Shown: positions 47,972 through 57,795, numbered from the stretch's first letter. The stretch is 64,000 nucleotides of DNA from Brevundimonas terrae (GCF_011761985.1 NZ_JAASQT010000006.1:79330-143329), one strand, 5' to 3'. Program-made: numbers and translations. Notes: generated by a model not told the origin, from the letters alone.

Positions 47972-49510
47972 TTAGTCCTTCTTGGCCAGCGGCAGCACCA
48001 GCGAGCGGTTATTGCCCTGATAGAGGACCATCAGCAGCACGCTGGGCCGCCCCGACGTGCGGGCCGCCTCGACCGCCGTGCGGAACTCGGCGGGTGTGGT
48101 CACGGCGCGGTTATTGGCGCGGAAGATCACCAGACCGGCCGGAATGCCCAACTTGCCCGCTTCGGACGATGCATCGACCGCCGTGACAACCACGCCGTTC
48201 ACATCGTCAGGGATGTTGTGGCGCTGGCGCAGGGCTGCAGTCAGGGCCGTGACGGTCACGCCCTCGACCTCGGTGCCGACCGTTGCATTCGGTGCGGCTT
48301 CCGGTGTGTCTTCACCTTCAAGCTGCTGGTTCAGGCTTTCTTCGGACGGACGACGGCCCGCACGGATGTCCACGGTCTGGCGACGGCCTTCACGCAGCAC
48401 TTCCAGACGCAGACGATCACCCGGCTTGGCATTGGCCACGCGGCGGGTCAGGCTGGAAGCCCCATCGACCGCCTCGCCATTGATCGAGGTAACGATGTCT
48501 TCTTCCTGCAAGCCGCCTTCAGCTGCCGGAGAGCCTGCCGTCACCTGGGCCACGAACGCGCCCTTGGTATTGGCATCCAGACCGAGCGCTTCTTTCACTT
48601 CCGGTTGCAGATCGCTGATCTGCACGCCCAGATAGCCGCGCTCGATGGTTTCGCCCTTGATCAGGCGATCGGTGATTTCCTTGGCCGTCTTGGCCGGAAT
48701 GGCAAAGCCGATGCCGACACTGCCGCCCGATGGCGAGAAGATCGCCGTGTTCACACCGATCACGCGACCATAGATGTCAAAGGTCGGGCCACCCGAATTG
48801 CCACGGTTGATGGCCGCGTCGATCTGCAGGAAGTCATTGGCCACGCCACCGCCGATATCGCGCGACTTGGCCGAGACGATACCCGCCGTGGCGGTGCCGC
48901 CCAGACCGAACGGGTTGCCGACCGCGATGACCCAGTCACCGACGCGCGGTTCGGACGCTTCTTCGAACGACACGAACGGGAAGGAATCGCCTTCAATCTT
49001 GATGACGGCCAAGTCGGAGGCTTCGTCACGACCGATCAGGCGGGCCTTGAAGGTACGACCGTCGCTGAGCTTGACGCTGATTTCCTCGGCATTGGCCACG
49101 ACGTGGTTATTGGTGACGATGGTACCGTCAGCCGAAATAAAGAAGCCCGAGCCACTGCCCGGAGCCAGTTGGGTTTCCGGCTCGACCTTGGAGTCGCCCT
49201 CTTGCGGGGGGACCAGGAACGGGAACGGGAAGCCCGGCATCTGCATGGTGCGCGGACGCTGTACGCGCGTCTTCACATCGATCTGCACCACGGCCGGTGC
49301 AACCTGCTGGAAGATGTCGGCAAAGCTGAGCGGCGCGCCCTGTGGCGGCGCAAAGGCCAGACCTGCAGCCCCTGCCGAGGGGATCAGGCGCGAAGCCGAT
49401 GCAGGAGCCGCCTCGGCTCCCGGCCACTGGATGACGCCACCCGCCGTCGCCGCTGCGGCGAAGGTCAGGCCCACGGCGGCCCCCAGAATGAACTCCTTGC
49501 GTTTCAGCAT
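47972..49510 (-). CDS. degP: Do/DegP-family periplasmic serine protease (HtrA)
   Basis: A 512-residue HtrA protease. The exported N-terminus has a hydrophobic segment at 8-26. The trypsin-like domain has the triad His136 (TNNHVV), Asp166 (SDLAVI) and Ser239 (RGNSGGP). Two PDZ domains follow: the first begins GYLGVQISDLQ near 293, the second GVTVTALTAAL near 413. It degrades misfolded envelope proteins. The neighbouring two-component pair may regulate it. Downstream of ccmH with 161 bases between; its own promoter is probably there. Confidence 0.94.
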   Translation of the reverse strand: MLKRKEFILGAAVGLTFAAAATAGGVIQWPGAEAAPASASRLIPSAGAAGLAFAPPQGAPLSFADIFQQVAPAVVQIDVKTRVQRPRTMQMPGFPFPFLVPPQEGDSKVEPETQLAPGSGSGFFISADGTIVTNNHVVANAEEISVKLSDGRTFKARLIGRDEASDLAVIKIEGDSFPFVSFEEASEPRVGDWVIAVGNPFGLGGTATAGIVSAKSRDIGGGVANDFLQIDAAINRGNSGGPTFDIYGRVIGVNTAIFSPSGGSVGIGFAIPAKTAKEITDRLIKGETIERGYLGVQISDLQPEVKEALGLDANTKGAFVAQVTAGSPAAEGGLQEEDIVTSINGEAVDGASSLTRRVANAKPGDRLRLEVLREGRRQTVDIRAGRRPSEESLNQQLEGEDTPEAAPNATVGTEVEGVTVTALTAALRQRHNIPDDVNGVVVTAVDASSEAGKLGIPAGLVIFRANNRAVTTPAEFRTAVEAARTSGRPSVLLMVLYQGNNRSLVLPLAKKD

Positions 49511-49671
49511 CGTCGTCCTTGTAGTCTAAGATCGGGAATACACGGGATTCCCCGCATAACGGATATAGGGCGTCATCGCAGATGCCAATGGCTGACACGC
49601 GAATGAGGCGCTGAAATCGTTTGCCCCCGACCACGGTAAAGCCAAGGCTCAACCATGGCCAAACGGCGACC

Positions 49672-50163
49672 CTAGATGTCTTGTTTGTCAGACTCTGCGG
49701 ACGGTTCCGGCGATATCCATTCAGCCAGTGCCGCTTCTTCGCGGGAATCCAGCGGTGCGGTCGCGGTTTTCTGGCGACGGCTGCGCCCCCAGAAGACCAG
49801 CCCGCTGCCCACCACCAACAATAAGGGTCCCAGCCACAGGATCAGCGTCCCCCACCGAAAAGGCGGCGTGAACAGCACATAGTCACCATAGCGGCGCACC
49901 AGATCCTGACGGATTTCGGCATCGGTCTTGCCGTCGCGTATCTGCTCGCGCACCAGAGCGCGCATGTCCGCCGCAATGGCCGCAGGGCTGTCGGCAATCG
50001 ATTCATGCTGACAAACCACACAGCGGATATCGACAAACAGGTCGCGCGCGCGGCTTTCGGCCACCGGATCAGCCAGAGCCACATCGGGTCCAGCCGCCGG
50101 TTCGGCCATGGCCGTGCCCGCCAGCAAAAGCGCCATGAACGAGGCTGCGAAAAGACGCTTCAT
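49672..50163 (-). CDS. ccmH: Cytochrome c maturation protein CcmH (CycL)
   Basis: A 163-residue thiol oxidoreductase for cytochrome c maturation. Signal peptide 1-20, then the helical domain with the redox motif RCVVCQ (Cys48 and Cys51) that reduces apocytochrome c cysteines, and a C-terminal transmembrane anchor at about 107-128. The length corresponds to the short CcmH/CycL form, without the TPR domain, which here is the separate CcmI. It overlaps the ccmF stop by ATGA; AAGGAGG precedes the start. Confidence 0.94.
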   Translation of the reverse strand: MKRLFAASFMALLLAGTAMAEPAAGPDVALADPVAESRARDLFVDIRCVVCQHESIADSPAAIAADMRALVREQIRDGKTDAEIRQDLVRRYGDYVLFTPPFRWGTLILWLGPLLLVVGSGLVFWGRSRRQKTATAPLDSREEAALAEWISPEPSAESDKQDI

Positions 50164-52151
50164 GCCTTGGCCTCCTTGCGGCGGCGCGTCCCCGGTCCTG
50201 CCCCCACGCGCAAACGGCGATCCAGCAGCGACACCAAGCCCCCCAGCGCCATCAAGGCGGGACCGATAAAGATCAGACGCGCCCACGGATTCCAGTAGAG
50301 CCGCACGACCCATGCCGGTTCTCCGGCATCGGTCGCGGTGCGCTCGCCCATCACCACATAGACGTCATCGAGGCCACGAAAATCGAGGCCCACCTCGGTC
50401 GTCGTCTGACCACCGGCGGGGAAGAAGCGGCGCTCGGACGTTGTTTCGCGTTCGCGCTTTTGACCCGCGACATCGACCACGGCCAGACGGCCCTGCTCGG
50501 CCAGATAGTTCGGGCCTTCGATGATCTTCACGTCTTTAAGCTGCACCTTCCACGGACCGGCAGATATCTCGCCACCGATCGGCAGGGCGCGGGCGCTCTC
50601 GACCTTGAAGGTCGTCTCGACCACCGCCCCCAGAATAAAGATACCGACGCCCGCATGGGCCAGCGCCATACCCCATGCCCCCAAGGGCAGATTGCGCGCA
50701 CGGCGCAGGGTTTCCGCAAACGGAGCGCGGGCCAGCTTGGTGCGCTCGGCCACCTCGGCAATCGCGCCGAACACCAGCCACAGGCCAAGGCCGACACCGG
50801 ACGCCGCCAATGCCTTTTTCGGATCAAACAGCAGGAAGGCCAGACCCGCCCCCGCAACCGCCAGCACCAGAGCCAGACGCAGGCGCTGAACAGCTCCCTT
50901 GGCATCGCCGCGCTTCCACGCCAGCAAGGGTCCGGCAGGCAAAAGGATGCAGGCCACCGCCATCAGCGGCGTGAACACGGCGTTGAAATAGGGTGGGCCA
51001 ACCGAAATGGTCGCGCCCGTCGTGGCTTCCAGCAGCAGCGGATAAAGCGTGCCCAGCAGGACTGTGGCCGCTGCCGCTGTCAGGAACAGGTTGTTGAGCA
51101 CCAACATGCCTTCGCGGCTGACGGGTGCAAAGGTCGCCATCGAACGGATCGCGGGGGCGCGAATGGCAAACAGGATCAGGGCTGCGCCAGCGGCCAGTCC
51201 CAGAATAGCCAGCAGCATCATGCCGCGTTCGGGATCGACCGCGAACGCATGCACGGACGTCAGAACGCCCGAGCGCACCAGAAACGCGCCCAGCATCGAG
51301 AAGCTGTAGGCCAGAATGGACAGGAACACCGTCCAGCCCGCCAGCGCCCCGCGACGCTCGGTGACAATGGCACTGTGCAACAGGGCCGCACCCGCCAGCC
51401 ATGGCAAGAAGGAGGCGTTTTCAACGGGGTCCCAGAACCACCAGCCGCCCCAGCCCAGTTCGTAATAGGCCCAGAAACTGCCCAGCGCGATGCCGACCGT
51501 CAGAAACGCCCACGAAGCCAGCGCCCAAGGCCGCACCCAGCGCCCCCATGCCGGATCGACACGCTTTTCGATCAGGGCCGCGACCGCCAGCGAGAAACAG
51601 ACCGAAAACCCGACATAGCCCGCATAGAGCAGCGGCGGGTGGATGGCCAAGGCCGGGTCTTGCAGCAAGGGGTTCAGCGAGTTGCCCTGAACCGGAATAT
51701 CGTCCAGCCGCACAAACGGATTGGAGGTAAAGGCGGCAAACGCCAGGAACAGCGACGACAGCGCGCCCTGCACCGCCACCGCCGAGGTCTTGAGCCCGAA
51801 CGGCAGACCGCGCGACAGACCCAGCACAGCGCCAAAGGCCGTCATCACCAGACACCACAGCAGCAGCGAGCCCTCGTGGTTACCCCACGCGCCCGCCACC
51901 TTATAGAGCAGCGGCTTGTCGGTATGGCTGTTCAGCGCCACGTTCGCGACCGAGAAGTCGGACGTCACATAGGCAAAAATCAAACTGCCGAAGGCCACCA
52001 CAATGGCCAGTGCCGAAGCCAGAAGCCCCGCAGATGCGGCACCCGCCAGCACCGGATTGCGACGGATGCGCCCCCATGTCGCCATCCCCATGGCGAACAC
52101 GCTGAGCGCAAAGGACAGGATCAGGGCATAGCTGCCAAACTCGACAATCAC
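50160..52151 (-). CDS. ccmF: Heme lyase subunit CcmF
   Basis: A 663-residue polytopic membrane protein that joins heme to apocytochrome c with CcmH and CcmI. The heme-handling tryptophan-rich motif WGGWWFWDPVENASFLPWL is near residue 231, with conserved histidines in GNHEGS and HPPLLYAGY and others later. About fifteen transmembrane helices; a large periplasmic loop near the C-terminus (residues 530-620). Start is GTG. It follows ccmE by four bases. Confidence 0.95.
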   Translation of the reverse strand: MIVEFGSYALILSFALSVFAMGMATWGRIRRNPVLAGAASAGLLASALAIVVAFGSLIFAYVTSDFSVANVALNSHTDKPLLYKVAGAWGNHEGSLLLWCLVMTAFGAVLGLSRGLPFGLKTSAVAVQGALSSLFLAFAAFTSNPFVRLDDIPVQGNSLNPLLQDPALAIHPPLLYAGYVGFSVCFSLAVAALIEKRVDPAWGRWVRPWALASWAFLTVGIALGSFWAYYELGWGGWWFWDPVENASFLPWLAGAALLHSAIVTERRGALAGWTVFLSILAYSFSMLGAFLVRSGVLTSVHAFAVDPERGMMLLAILGLAAGAALILFAIRAPAIRSMATFAPVSREGMLVLNNLFLTAAAATVLLGTLYPLLLEATTGATISVGPPYFNAVFTPLMAVACILLPAGPLLAWKRGDAKGAVQRLRLALVLAVAGAGLAFLLFDPKKALAASGVGLGLWLVFGAIAEVAERTKLARAPFAETLRRARNLPLGAWGMALAHAGVGIFILGAVVETTFKVESARALPIGGEISAGPWKVQLKDVKIIEGPNYLAEQGRLAVVDVAGQKRERETTSERRFFPAGGQTTTEVGLDFRGLDDVYVVMGERTATDAGEPAWVVRLYWNPWARLIFIGPALMALGGLVSLLDRRLRVGAGPGTRRRKEAKA

Positions 52152-52155
52152 GCGC

Positions 52156-52650
52156 CTATTTCCCCGCCGGTTGATATGAGCCGGATTCGGGACGCCACTC
52201 GCCTGTTTCCTTCAGGCGGTCGGCCACTTCGCGCGGCATATAGGTTTCGTCGTGCTTGGCCAGAACCTGCGTGGCCTCGAAGGTGCGGTCGGGGCCATAG
52301 CGGCCTTGGGCGACGATCCCCTGCCCTTCACGGAACAGGTCGGGCAGGTCACCCTTGAAATGTACGGGGGCCGTGGCCTCGTTATCGGTGATGGTAAAGC
52401 GCACCGAACCATCGGTGTTCTTGACCACACTGCCTTCTACCACCAGACCACCCAGACGGATCATCTGGCCGGTCGGCACCTTTTCCACCGTCACTTCGGA
52501 CGGCGAATAGAAGAAGGTCACATTGTCCTTCATCGCCCATAGGGACAGGCCCACGGCCAGCGCGAGAACGGGTGCCGCCGCAGCCACCACCCACAGGCGG
52601 CGACGGGCTTTGGGAGATTTGGGAAGCCAGTTCATGGTCCTAAACGTCAT
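52156..52650 (-). CDS. ccmE: Cytochrome c maturation heme chaperone CcmE
   Basis: A 164-residue heme chaperone with an N-terminal transmembrane anchor (about 18-38) and a periplasmic OB-fold. The heme-binding motif KHDETYMP has the covalent heme histidine at 133 and tyrosine at 137. The ATG at 52650 overlaps the ccmI stop as ATGA; an ATG at 52635 with AGGA upstream would remove five residues and is nearly as plausible. Confidence 0.94.
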   Translation of the reverse strand: MTFRTMNWLPKSPKARRRLWVVAAAAPVLALAVGLSLWAMKDNVTFFYSPSEVTVEKVPTGQMIRLGGLVVEGSVVKNTDGSVRFTITDNEATAPVHFKGDLPDLFREGQGIVAQGRYGPDRTFEATQVLAKHDETYMPREVADRLKETGEWRPESGSYQPAGK

Positions 52651-53492
52651 TTCTGGGCCTTGGCGCGGGCGTCGGCCAGCAGTTTTTCAAGCTCGGGACG
52701 GCGGGGATCATTGGGGGCCAGAACCGCCAGGATCGGGGCCCACATTGCCTCGCCCCGGGCCAGTTCGCCACGCGCCAACGCCGCCTCGCCGAGGAAGTAG
52801 CGCGCGCCCAACTGGTTCGGGTCCAGCTTGACGGCTTCAACAAAGGCCGCCTCGGCATCGGGACCGATACGGCCCTCATTGGCACGAACCAGACTTTCCC
52901 CCAGACGCGCCCAGTTCTGGGCATTGTCGGGTTTCAGCGTCAGGGAACGGCGGAAGGCCGAGGCCGCACCCACCGTATCGCCTGCCTCGAAACGGGCCGC
53001 GCCCAGCATGGACAGGGCCAGCGCATCATCCGGTTCCTTGCGGACCACCTCGGTCAGAACTGCCGCCACCTGTGAAGGGTCCAGCCCTTGCGGATTGGCG
53101 GCCCATTCGGCCACGCGTTTCTGATAGGGCTGATCGCCGTAACCGGCCGCGCCAAACACCATATAGAGCCCCAGAGCCAGCGCCGCGGTGACGCCCACGC
53201 CCCCCAGAACCCACAGACCGTCGCGCGGGCCGACAGCCAGTTGCCCCTCGGCACGACGGGCGGCCAGAAGGCGACGTCCGGCCTCGGCACGGGCGGTTGT
53301 CCATGCGGCCTCGTCCAGCAGGCCACGCGCCTTCATCCGGTCCAGTTCGGCCAGTTCGCGCGCGCCCGAAAGGCGGTCGGTTTCGGCATCGTCCGGCGCA
53401 GCCAGACGCGCGGCACCTCTTCGTGCGCCCGTCAAAATCAACAGTCCGGCAAGCGCCGTCAGTATCGCGGTCAGGATCCAAAAGATCGTCAT
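52647..53492 (-). CDS. ccmI: Cytochrome c maturation protein CcmI (CycH)
   Basis: A 281-residue protein of the CcmI/CycH type: two transmembrane helices (about 3-21 and 94-112) separated by a charged cytoplasmic coiled-coil-like loop, and a periplasmic TPR region with repeats around DALALSMLGAARFEAGD and NAQNWARLGESLV. It presents apocytochrome to CcmH/CcmF. First of the ccmI-E-F-H set, 18 bases downstream of an unrecognised gene. ccmG is not in the cluster, as in other alphaproteobacteria. Confidence 0.92.
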   Translation of the reverse strand: MTIFWILTAILTALAGLLILTGARRGAARLAAPDDAETDRLSGARELAELDRMKARGLLDEAAWTTARAEAGRRLLAARRAEGQLAVGPRDGLWVLGGVGVTAALALGLYMVFGAAGYGDQPYQKRVAEWAANPQGLDPSQVAAVLTEVVRKEPDDALALSMLGAARFEAGDTVGAASAFRRSLTLKPDNAQNWARLGESLVRANEGRIGPDAEAAFVEAVKLDPNQLGARYFLGEAALARGELARGEAMWAPILAVLAPNDPRRPELEKLLADARAKAQK

Positions 53493-53510
53493 AATGTTCG
53501 CTGTAGCGGA

Positions 53511-54863
53511 TCAGGCCAGACGATGCGAGTAGGTGGGCACAGTCCCCGGTGCCGCACCCAGACTGGCCAGACGCCGGCGGACCGTGCGGGCCGCATCCTT
53601 GGCCCCTGCCAATTGCAGCAGATCGACCATCACCTGCAGGCGGCGACGGGCCAGACGACCACCGTCAACCACTTCGGTTTTATGTAGCAAATCCAAGGCT
53701 TCGCCCGACCAGTTGGAGATACGCCCGACAATTCCCTCGACCGTCTGGCGGCGCTCGCTCTCGCATCCCATGGCCGCCGCAGGGCCGTGGGTGGTGGACA
53801 AAATACCCACCAATAAACGGGCTTGCTCAACCTGTTCGTCATCCAGCGGCGCCGCCAGATGCGGCACAGCCCGCGTCATACGCCCCGCCAGCGTGGTTTT
53901 TTCCTGTGGCAGCAAGACATCCACTGCCTCGTCGGCCTGTTTGAAGCGCTCGACCAGCGACATAGACAGACGCAGTTTCTGATGGCGCAGGGTCCGCGCC
54001 CAGACACTGTCGGCACGCGGCACGACCACCACCTCGAACTCCTTGAGGGCCGATGCCAGCCAGTGCAGCCGGTCCCGCAAGGCCAGTACCCCTTGCGGCC
54101 CCTCGGACAGATCAAACCCGACGATGAAATCGGCCTTGTCAACCAATGCGCCCATCACCCGATCGACAAAGCCGGTAAAACTGCCTTGTGACAGGCTGGA
54201 TGACGGGCTGGCCAGAACCGCCGCATGTTCGGCCAGACGCAGGACCTGCAACCCTTCGCGCAGGTGGGCATAATAGATTTCCATCAGCGCTTCGGTGCCG
54301 TCATCACCCACGGCCTGTGCCTGTCGCAGCGCCAGTTTCAGCTCGGCGGCTTCTTCGGCACCTATACGGCCCTGCCAGTCCGGCAAGCGCTTGACCGATG
54401 TACGGGCAATGCCCGCCACATCCAGTATCCGCGCCAGTCTTTGGCGGGCCTCGGGCGTGCCACCCGGCCAGATTTTGCCGCCGTGGTCGCGCAGGGCGGA
54501 CGCCGCCGTCTGGCACAGACGGTCGGCAATCATCCGCGCCAGATCGTCATCATAGTCCAGCTTGGGCAGCAGCTCCGGCTCGTTGCGCTTGGCCGCCCGC
54601 CACAGATCGTCACGCAGACGCACCGGCAAGACAAAGCCCTGCATGCCGTCCACGCGATCGCGGAACAGCGGCAATAACGGACGCATCACCTGATCGCGGC
54701 GCAGACGGTCCCTGATTTCCTCGGCCATCATCAGGCGCACGGCTTCGGCACGCGCGCCAGCCATGTCCGCCACGGCTGCTTCCAGCAGGGACAGGACATG
54801 ATCCGGACTGCGCATGATGACCTCGCCCAAGGCGACCCTATGTGCGGGTGTCAGTTCCGCCAT
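53511..54863 (-). CDS. Unrecognised 450-aa helical protein leading the ccm operon
   Basis: A 450-residue soluble, almost wholly helical protein without signal peptide or membrane segment; I do not recognise its family with certainty. It is rich in Leu, Ala, Arg and Asp with segments such as HRVALGEVIMRSPDHVLSLL and LGEVI-type repeats suggestive of helical repeats, loosely like DUF2336. The frame extends to a TTG at 54902; the ATG at 54863 is chosen. It ends 18 bases before ccmI and reads in the same direction, so it is probably cotranscribed with the cytochrome c maturation genes, but there is no motif tying it to heme or thiol chemistry. Confidence 0.7.
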   Translation of the reverse strand: MAELTPAHRVALGEVIMRSPDHVLSLLEAAVADMAGARAEAVRLMMAEEIRDRLRRDQVMRPLLPLFRDRVDGMQGFVLPVRLRDDLWRAAKRNEPELLPKLDYDDDLARMIADRLCQTAASALRDHGGKIWPGGTPEARQRLARILDVAGIARTSVKRLPDWQGRIGAEEAAELKLALRQAQAVGDDGTEALMEIYYAHLREGLQVLRLAEHAAVLASPSSSLSQGSFTGFVDRVMGALVDKADFIVGFDLSEGPQGVLALRDRLHWLASALKEFEVVVVPRADSVWARTLRHQKLRLSMSLVERFKQADEAVDVLLPQEKTTLAGRMTRAVPHLAAPLDDEQVEQARLLVGILSTTHGPAAAMGCESERRQTVEGIVGRISNWSGEALDLLHKTEVVDGGRLARRRLQVMVDLLQLAGAKDAARTVRRRLASLGAAPGTVPTYSHRLA

Positions 54864-54971
54864 AAACAGGTTCCGGTCGGCTCCAATCGGCTCAAACTCC
54901 AAGGCCGATCATGCAATAGTGTCGGTTAACGGCGTGTTCGTCTGGTGCTTTCAGTTTTAAAGCGCGCGAAA

Positions 54972-56426
54972 TCAGCCCTCGGCGGAGGGCAGTTCCACGA
55001 CCACTTTCAGGCCGCCCATATCGCTGTGCCCCATCGTTATACGTCCGCCATAGGCCCGCACCAGTTCGTCCACGATCGACAGGCCAAGACCCGTACCGGG
55101 GGTGGCCTCGTCCATGCGGGTGCCGCGTTTTAGCGCCGTATCACGCTGGTCTTCGGGAATGCCGGGGCCGTCATCTTCGACGACCACCACCATCTGTCCG
55201 GGCACGGACGGCCCTGCCAGCACCCGCACGCGGCGCTTGCACCATTTACCGGCATTTTCGATCAGATTACCGAAGATTTCCTGCAAGTCCTGACGCTCGC
55301 CACGGAAGGCCAGACCCTCCGGCGCGCGCCAGTCGATCTCGACGCCTTTATCCGCGAATACCCGCTCGATCATCACCGCCAGTTCGTCCAGCACATCCTC
55401 GACGGGGGTGCTTTCGCCCAAACCGTGGGCGGCACGGGCGGCCGCACGCGCACGGCGTAAATGGTGCTCAACCTGATCGCGCATTACCTGTGCCTGACGG
55501 CGGACCAGATCAGGCAGTTGCCCGTCCTGTGTTCCCGCCTCGGCCAGCATGACCGCCAGCGGCGTCTTCAGCGCATGGGCCAGATTGCCGACATGGGTAC
55601 GCTGGCGCTCGACCGTCTCCTGCGAGTGGTCCAGCAACAGATTGACCTGATCGGCCAGAGGCTGGATTTCACGCGGATAGGCCCCGCCCACACGGTTGGC
55701 GCGTCCACGGTGAACCTCGGCAATGGCGTGGTCCAGATCATAGAGCGGGCGCAAGCCCACCCGCACCTGCACAAACACAGCCGCCACTAGGCCCAGCCCA
55801 AGCAGCAACAGTGCCACCCATGTCACGGTGGCAAACTGGCGCGTATCGGCATCGACATCGGTCCGGTCGATGGCGGCAAAAAACACAACCGGCTCGCTTC
55901 GCCCCGGTAGGGTCTTCATGCTGGCGGCAATCCGTAAAGGCTCGCCCTTTGGCCCGTCCTCGGCGCTATAGCTGACGGTCCGGCCAAAGGCATTGTGCAG
56001 ACGCTCCAGCAGGTCGGGCGCATAGGCCAGCGTCAAGCCGCCCAGCGATTCCGAGCCCGCCACCACGTCCAGTTTGCCGTCCGCATCGGGCTCGGCCACC
56101 ATCCAGTACTTGCCCGACAACAGGCGCTCGGTCCGCGCCTCGCGGATTTCACCGATATAGAGCTGGCCTTCGGGGGTGATACTGGCGGCCACGACCACCT
56201 CGTCGATCGTATCGCCCAGCGTACTGCCCAGACGGCGCAAGGCCGATTCCTGAAACAGCGATGTCAGCACCCCACCCGTCAGGATCAGGGCCACAAAAAT
56301 CCACGCGGCCGCCAGCCAGATCAAGCGGCGTGTCAGCGAACGGCCGGGGCGCAGTCGCCCCCACCCTGCCTTTACAACCGCCGCCGTTGTGGAGGCCGTA
56401 TCGTCCGGCGCGACAGCTCCGCTCAA
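54972..56426 (-). CDS. PhoQ-like sensor histidine kinase
   Basis: A 484-residue kinase with transmembrane helices at about 34-56 and 197-219, a periplasmic sensor of about 140 residues between them, a HAMP region, and the phosphoacceptor motif GNLAHALKTPLAVML near 278, the form found in PhoQ/FeuQ kinases. The ATPase domain has NLIENAGKWC, DDGPGIP and GTGLGLSIV. It follows its response regulator after eight bases. In alphaproteobacteria related kinases respond to magnesium, iron or osmotic/envelope cues; the PepSY-like gene upstream fits an envelope signal. Confidence 0.88.
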   Translation of the reverse strand: MSGAVAPDDTASTTAAVVKAGWGRLRPGRSLTRRLIWLAAAWIFVALILTGGVLTSLFQESALRRLGSTLGDTIDEVVVAASITPEGQLYIGEIREARTERLLSGKYWMVAEPDADGKLDVVAGSESLGGLTLAYAPDLLERLHNAFGRTVSYSAEDGPKGEPLRIAASMKTLPGRSEPVVFFAAIDRTDVDADTRQFATVTWVALLLLGLGLVAAVFVQVRVGLRPLYDLDHAIAEVHRGRANRVGGAYPREIQPLADQVNLLLDHSQETVERQRTHVGNLAHALKTPLAVMLAEAGTQDGQLPDLVRRQAQVMRDQVEHHLRRARAAARAAHGLGESTPVEDVLDELAVMIERVFADKGVEIDWRAPEGLAFRGERQDLQEIFGNLIENAGKWCKRRVRVLAGPSVPGQMVVVVEDDGPGIPEDQRDTALKRGTRMDEATPGTGLGLSIVDELVRAYGGRITMGHSDMGGLKVVVELPSAEG

Positions 56427-56434
56427 TTCGGAAC

Positions 56435-57115
56435 TCAGCCTGCGTCGCTTTCGCCGGCCAGCGGCGACAGGCGATAACCCAGACCACGCACCGTCTCGAT
56501 ACGGTCCGAGCCGATCTTTTTACGCAGACGGCCCACGAACACCTCGATGGTGTTGGAATCGCGGTCGAAGTCCTGATCGTAGAGGTGTTCCACCAGTTCG
56601 GTGCGGCTGATCACGCGGCCCTGATGCATCATTAGATAGTGCAACAGGCGGTATTCCAGCGAGGTCAGGCGCAGGGGTTCGCCATTGACGGTCGCCCGCG
56701 CCGCACGCGGATCAAGGCGCAAGCCACCGCACGACAGGGTCGAGGTGGCATGGCCCGCTGAGCGGCGCAGCAAAGCACGAAGGCGCGCCAGCAGTTCTTC
56801 GGTATGGAAGGGCTTGGTCAGATAGTCGTCGGCACCGGCATCAAAGCCCGCCACCTTGTCCGACCATGCGGCGCGCGCCGTCAGGATCAGAACCGGCGTG
56901 GTCTTGCCCTCGCGGCGCCAGCGTTCCAGCACCGAGACGCCGTCAATCTTGGGCAGGCCCAGATCCAGCACCACCACATCATAGGGTTCGGTATCGCCGA
57001 GGAACCATGCCTCTTCGCCATCGGGGGCGTGATCCACCGCATAGCCCGCATCGGCCAGCGCCGTCTTCAATTGCCGCGACAGGTCAACATCGTCTTCGAC
57101 CAGAAGAACACGCAT
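56435..57115 (-). CDS. PhoP-like OmpR-family response regulator
   Basis: A 226-residue regulator: receiver domain with the acidic pair in VEDDVDL, Asp51 phosphoacceptor in VLDLGLP and Lys in YLTKPFHTEELLARL; C-terminal winged helix with LTSLEYRLLHYLMMHQGRVI and NTIEVFVGRLRKKIG. The sequence spacing is that of PhoP/FeuP. It lies between the PepSY-like gene (21 bases upstream) and its kinase (eight bases downstream). Confidence 0.9.
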   Translation of the reverse strand: MRVLLVEDDVDLSRQLKTALADAGYAVDHAPDGEEAWFLGDTEPYDVVVLDLGLPKIDGVSVLERWRREGKTTPVLILTARAAWSDKVAGFDAGADDYLTKPFHTEELLARLRALLRRSAGHATSTLSCGGLRLDPRAARATVNGEPLRLTSLEYRLLHYLMMHQGRVISRTELVEHLYDQDFDRDSNTIEVFVGRLRKKIGSDRIETVRGLGYRLSPLAGESDAG

Positions 57116-57136
57116 GGATCAGTTACCTTTTAGTTT

Positions 57137-57478
57137 TTAGTCGTCCCGACGGGGGCGCCCCGAACGGCCATCGACCTCGATGTCGGACACTCGGCCACCC
57201 GGATATTCCCAACGCACCGTATAGTCGTCGCCGCGCTCGCGCATGCCCAGCATACGGCCCGGACGGCCATTCTGGACCTCGCGGGCGACCTGGCCCGGAT
57301 TGGCGCGCTGGCCACGGTTGTCGCGATTATCGCGCTGGTTCCCACGGTCATTGCCGCGGTTGTCGCGTTGTTCATAACGGTCCCGCTCGCGCGACTGGTC
57401 ACGCGACTGGGCCACTGCGTCCGTTGCGGGAACGACAGCGATCAAGGCGGCAATCAAAAGGGCTCGAATGGACATCAT
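57137..57478 (-). CDS. Small periplasmic PepSY-like protein
   Basis: A 113-residue exported protein. Signal peptide 1-23 (cleavage after AVA), then a low-complexity Arg/Asp/Asn/Gln segment (residues 25-60), then a compact C-terminal part GRMLGMRERGDDYTVRWEY and VSDIEVDGRSG that looks like a half PepSY repeat. It begins ATG ATG. It is the first gene of the three-gene unit with the PhoP/PhoQ-like pair; PepSY proteins are often encoded beside such systems and may modulate the kinase. Confidence 0.7.
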   Translation of the reverse strand: MMSIRALLIAALIAVVPATDAVAQSRDQSRERDRYEQRDNRGNDRGNQRDNRDNRGQRANPGQVAREVQNGRPGRMLGMRERGDDYTVRWEYPGGRVSDIEVDGRSGRPRRDD

Positions 57479-57795
57479 GTCTGCCGGTTTAGGCTCCCGC
57501 CTCTGAACATAGGCTGAACGCGGAATTTATCATTACGAAGCCTGACACAAGCTTGGCTGCATAATACTCACACGCAGATTAAAGCCTATCCCGTCGCGAC
57601 GGACCAGACATTGTTTGTGCCAATATAATGTGCGCTACGGCTTGAAACGGCAAAACTGACAAGGTTTTCATACAGATGAACCGTTTCTGACGCGCTTCGT
57701 TCAGATACGGCTCAGCCGCGATCTGCTTTTCTGACATCAACGCCGCAGGGACCCGCTTCCCTCCCCCTGCGACACAGTTCGGAAAGGAGCGCCAC
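57479..57795. other. Divergent intergenic region
   Basis: 317 bases between the PepSY-like operon and the small secreted protein gene. The only structure noted is a hairpin CGCAGGG/CCCTGCG with arms near 57749 and 57769, in the 5' leader of the plus-strand gene. An open minus-strand frame here shows no domain. Promoters for both sides should lie here but are not distinct. Confidence 0.5.

Noticed and set aside
49672..53492. Possible missing ccmG in the cytochrome c maturation cluster
   Set aside because: Alphaproteobacterial cycHJKL clusters commonly lack ccmG, which is encoded elsewhere; not an anomaly.
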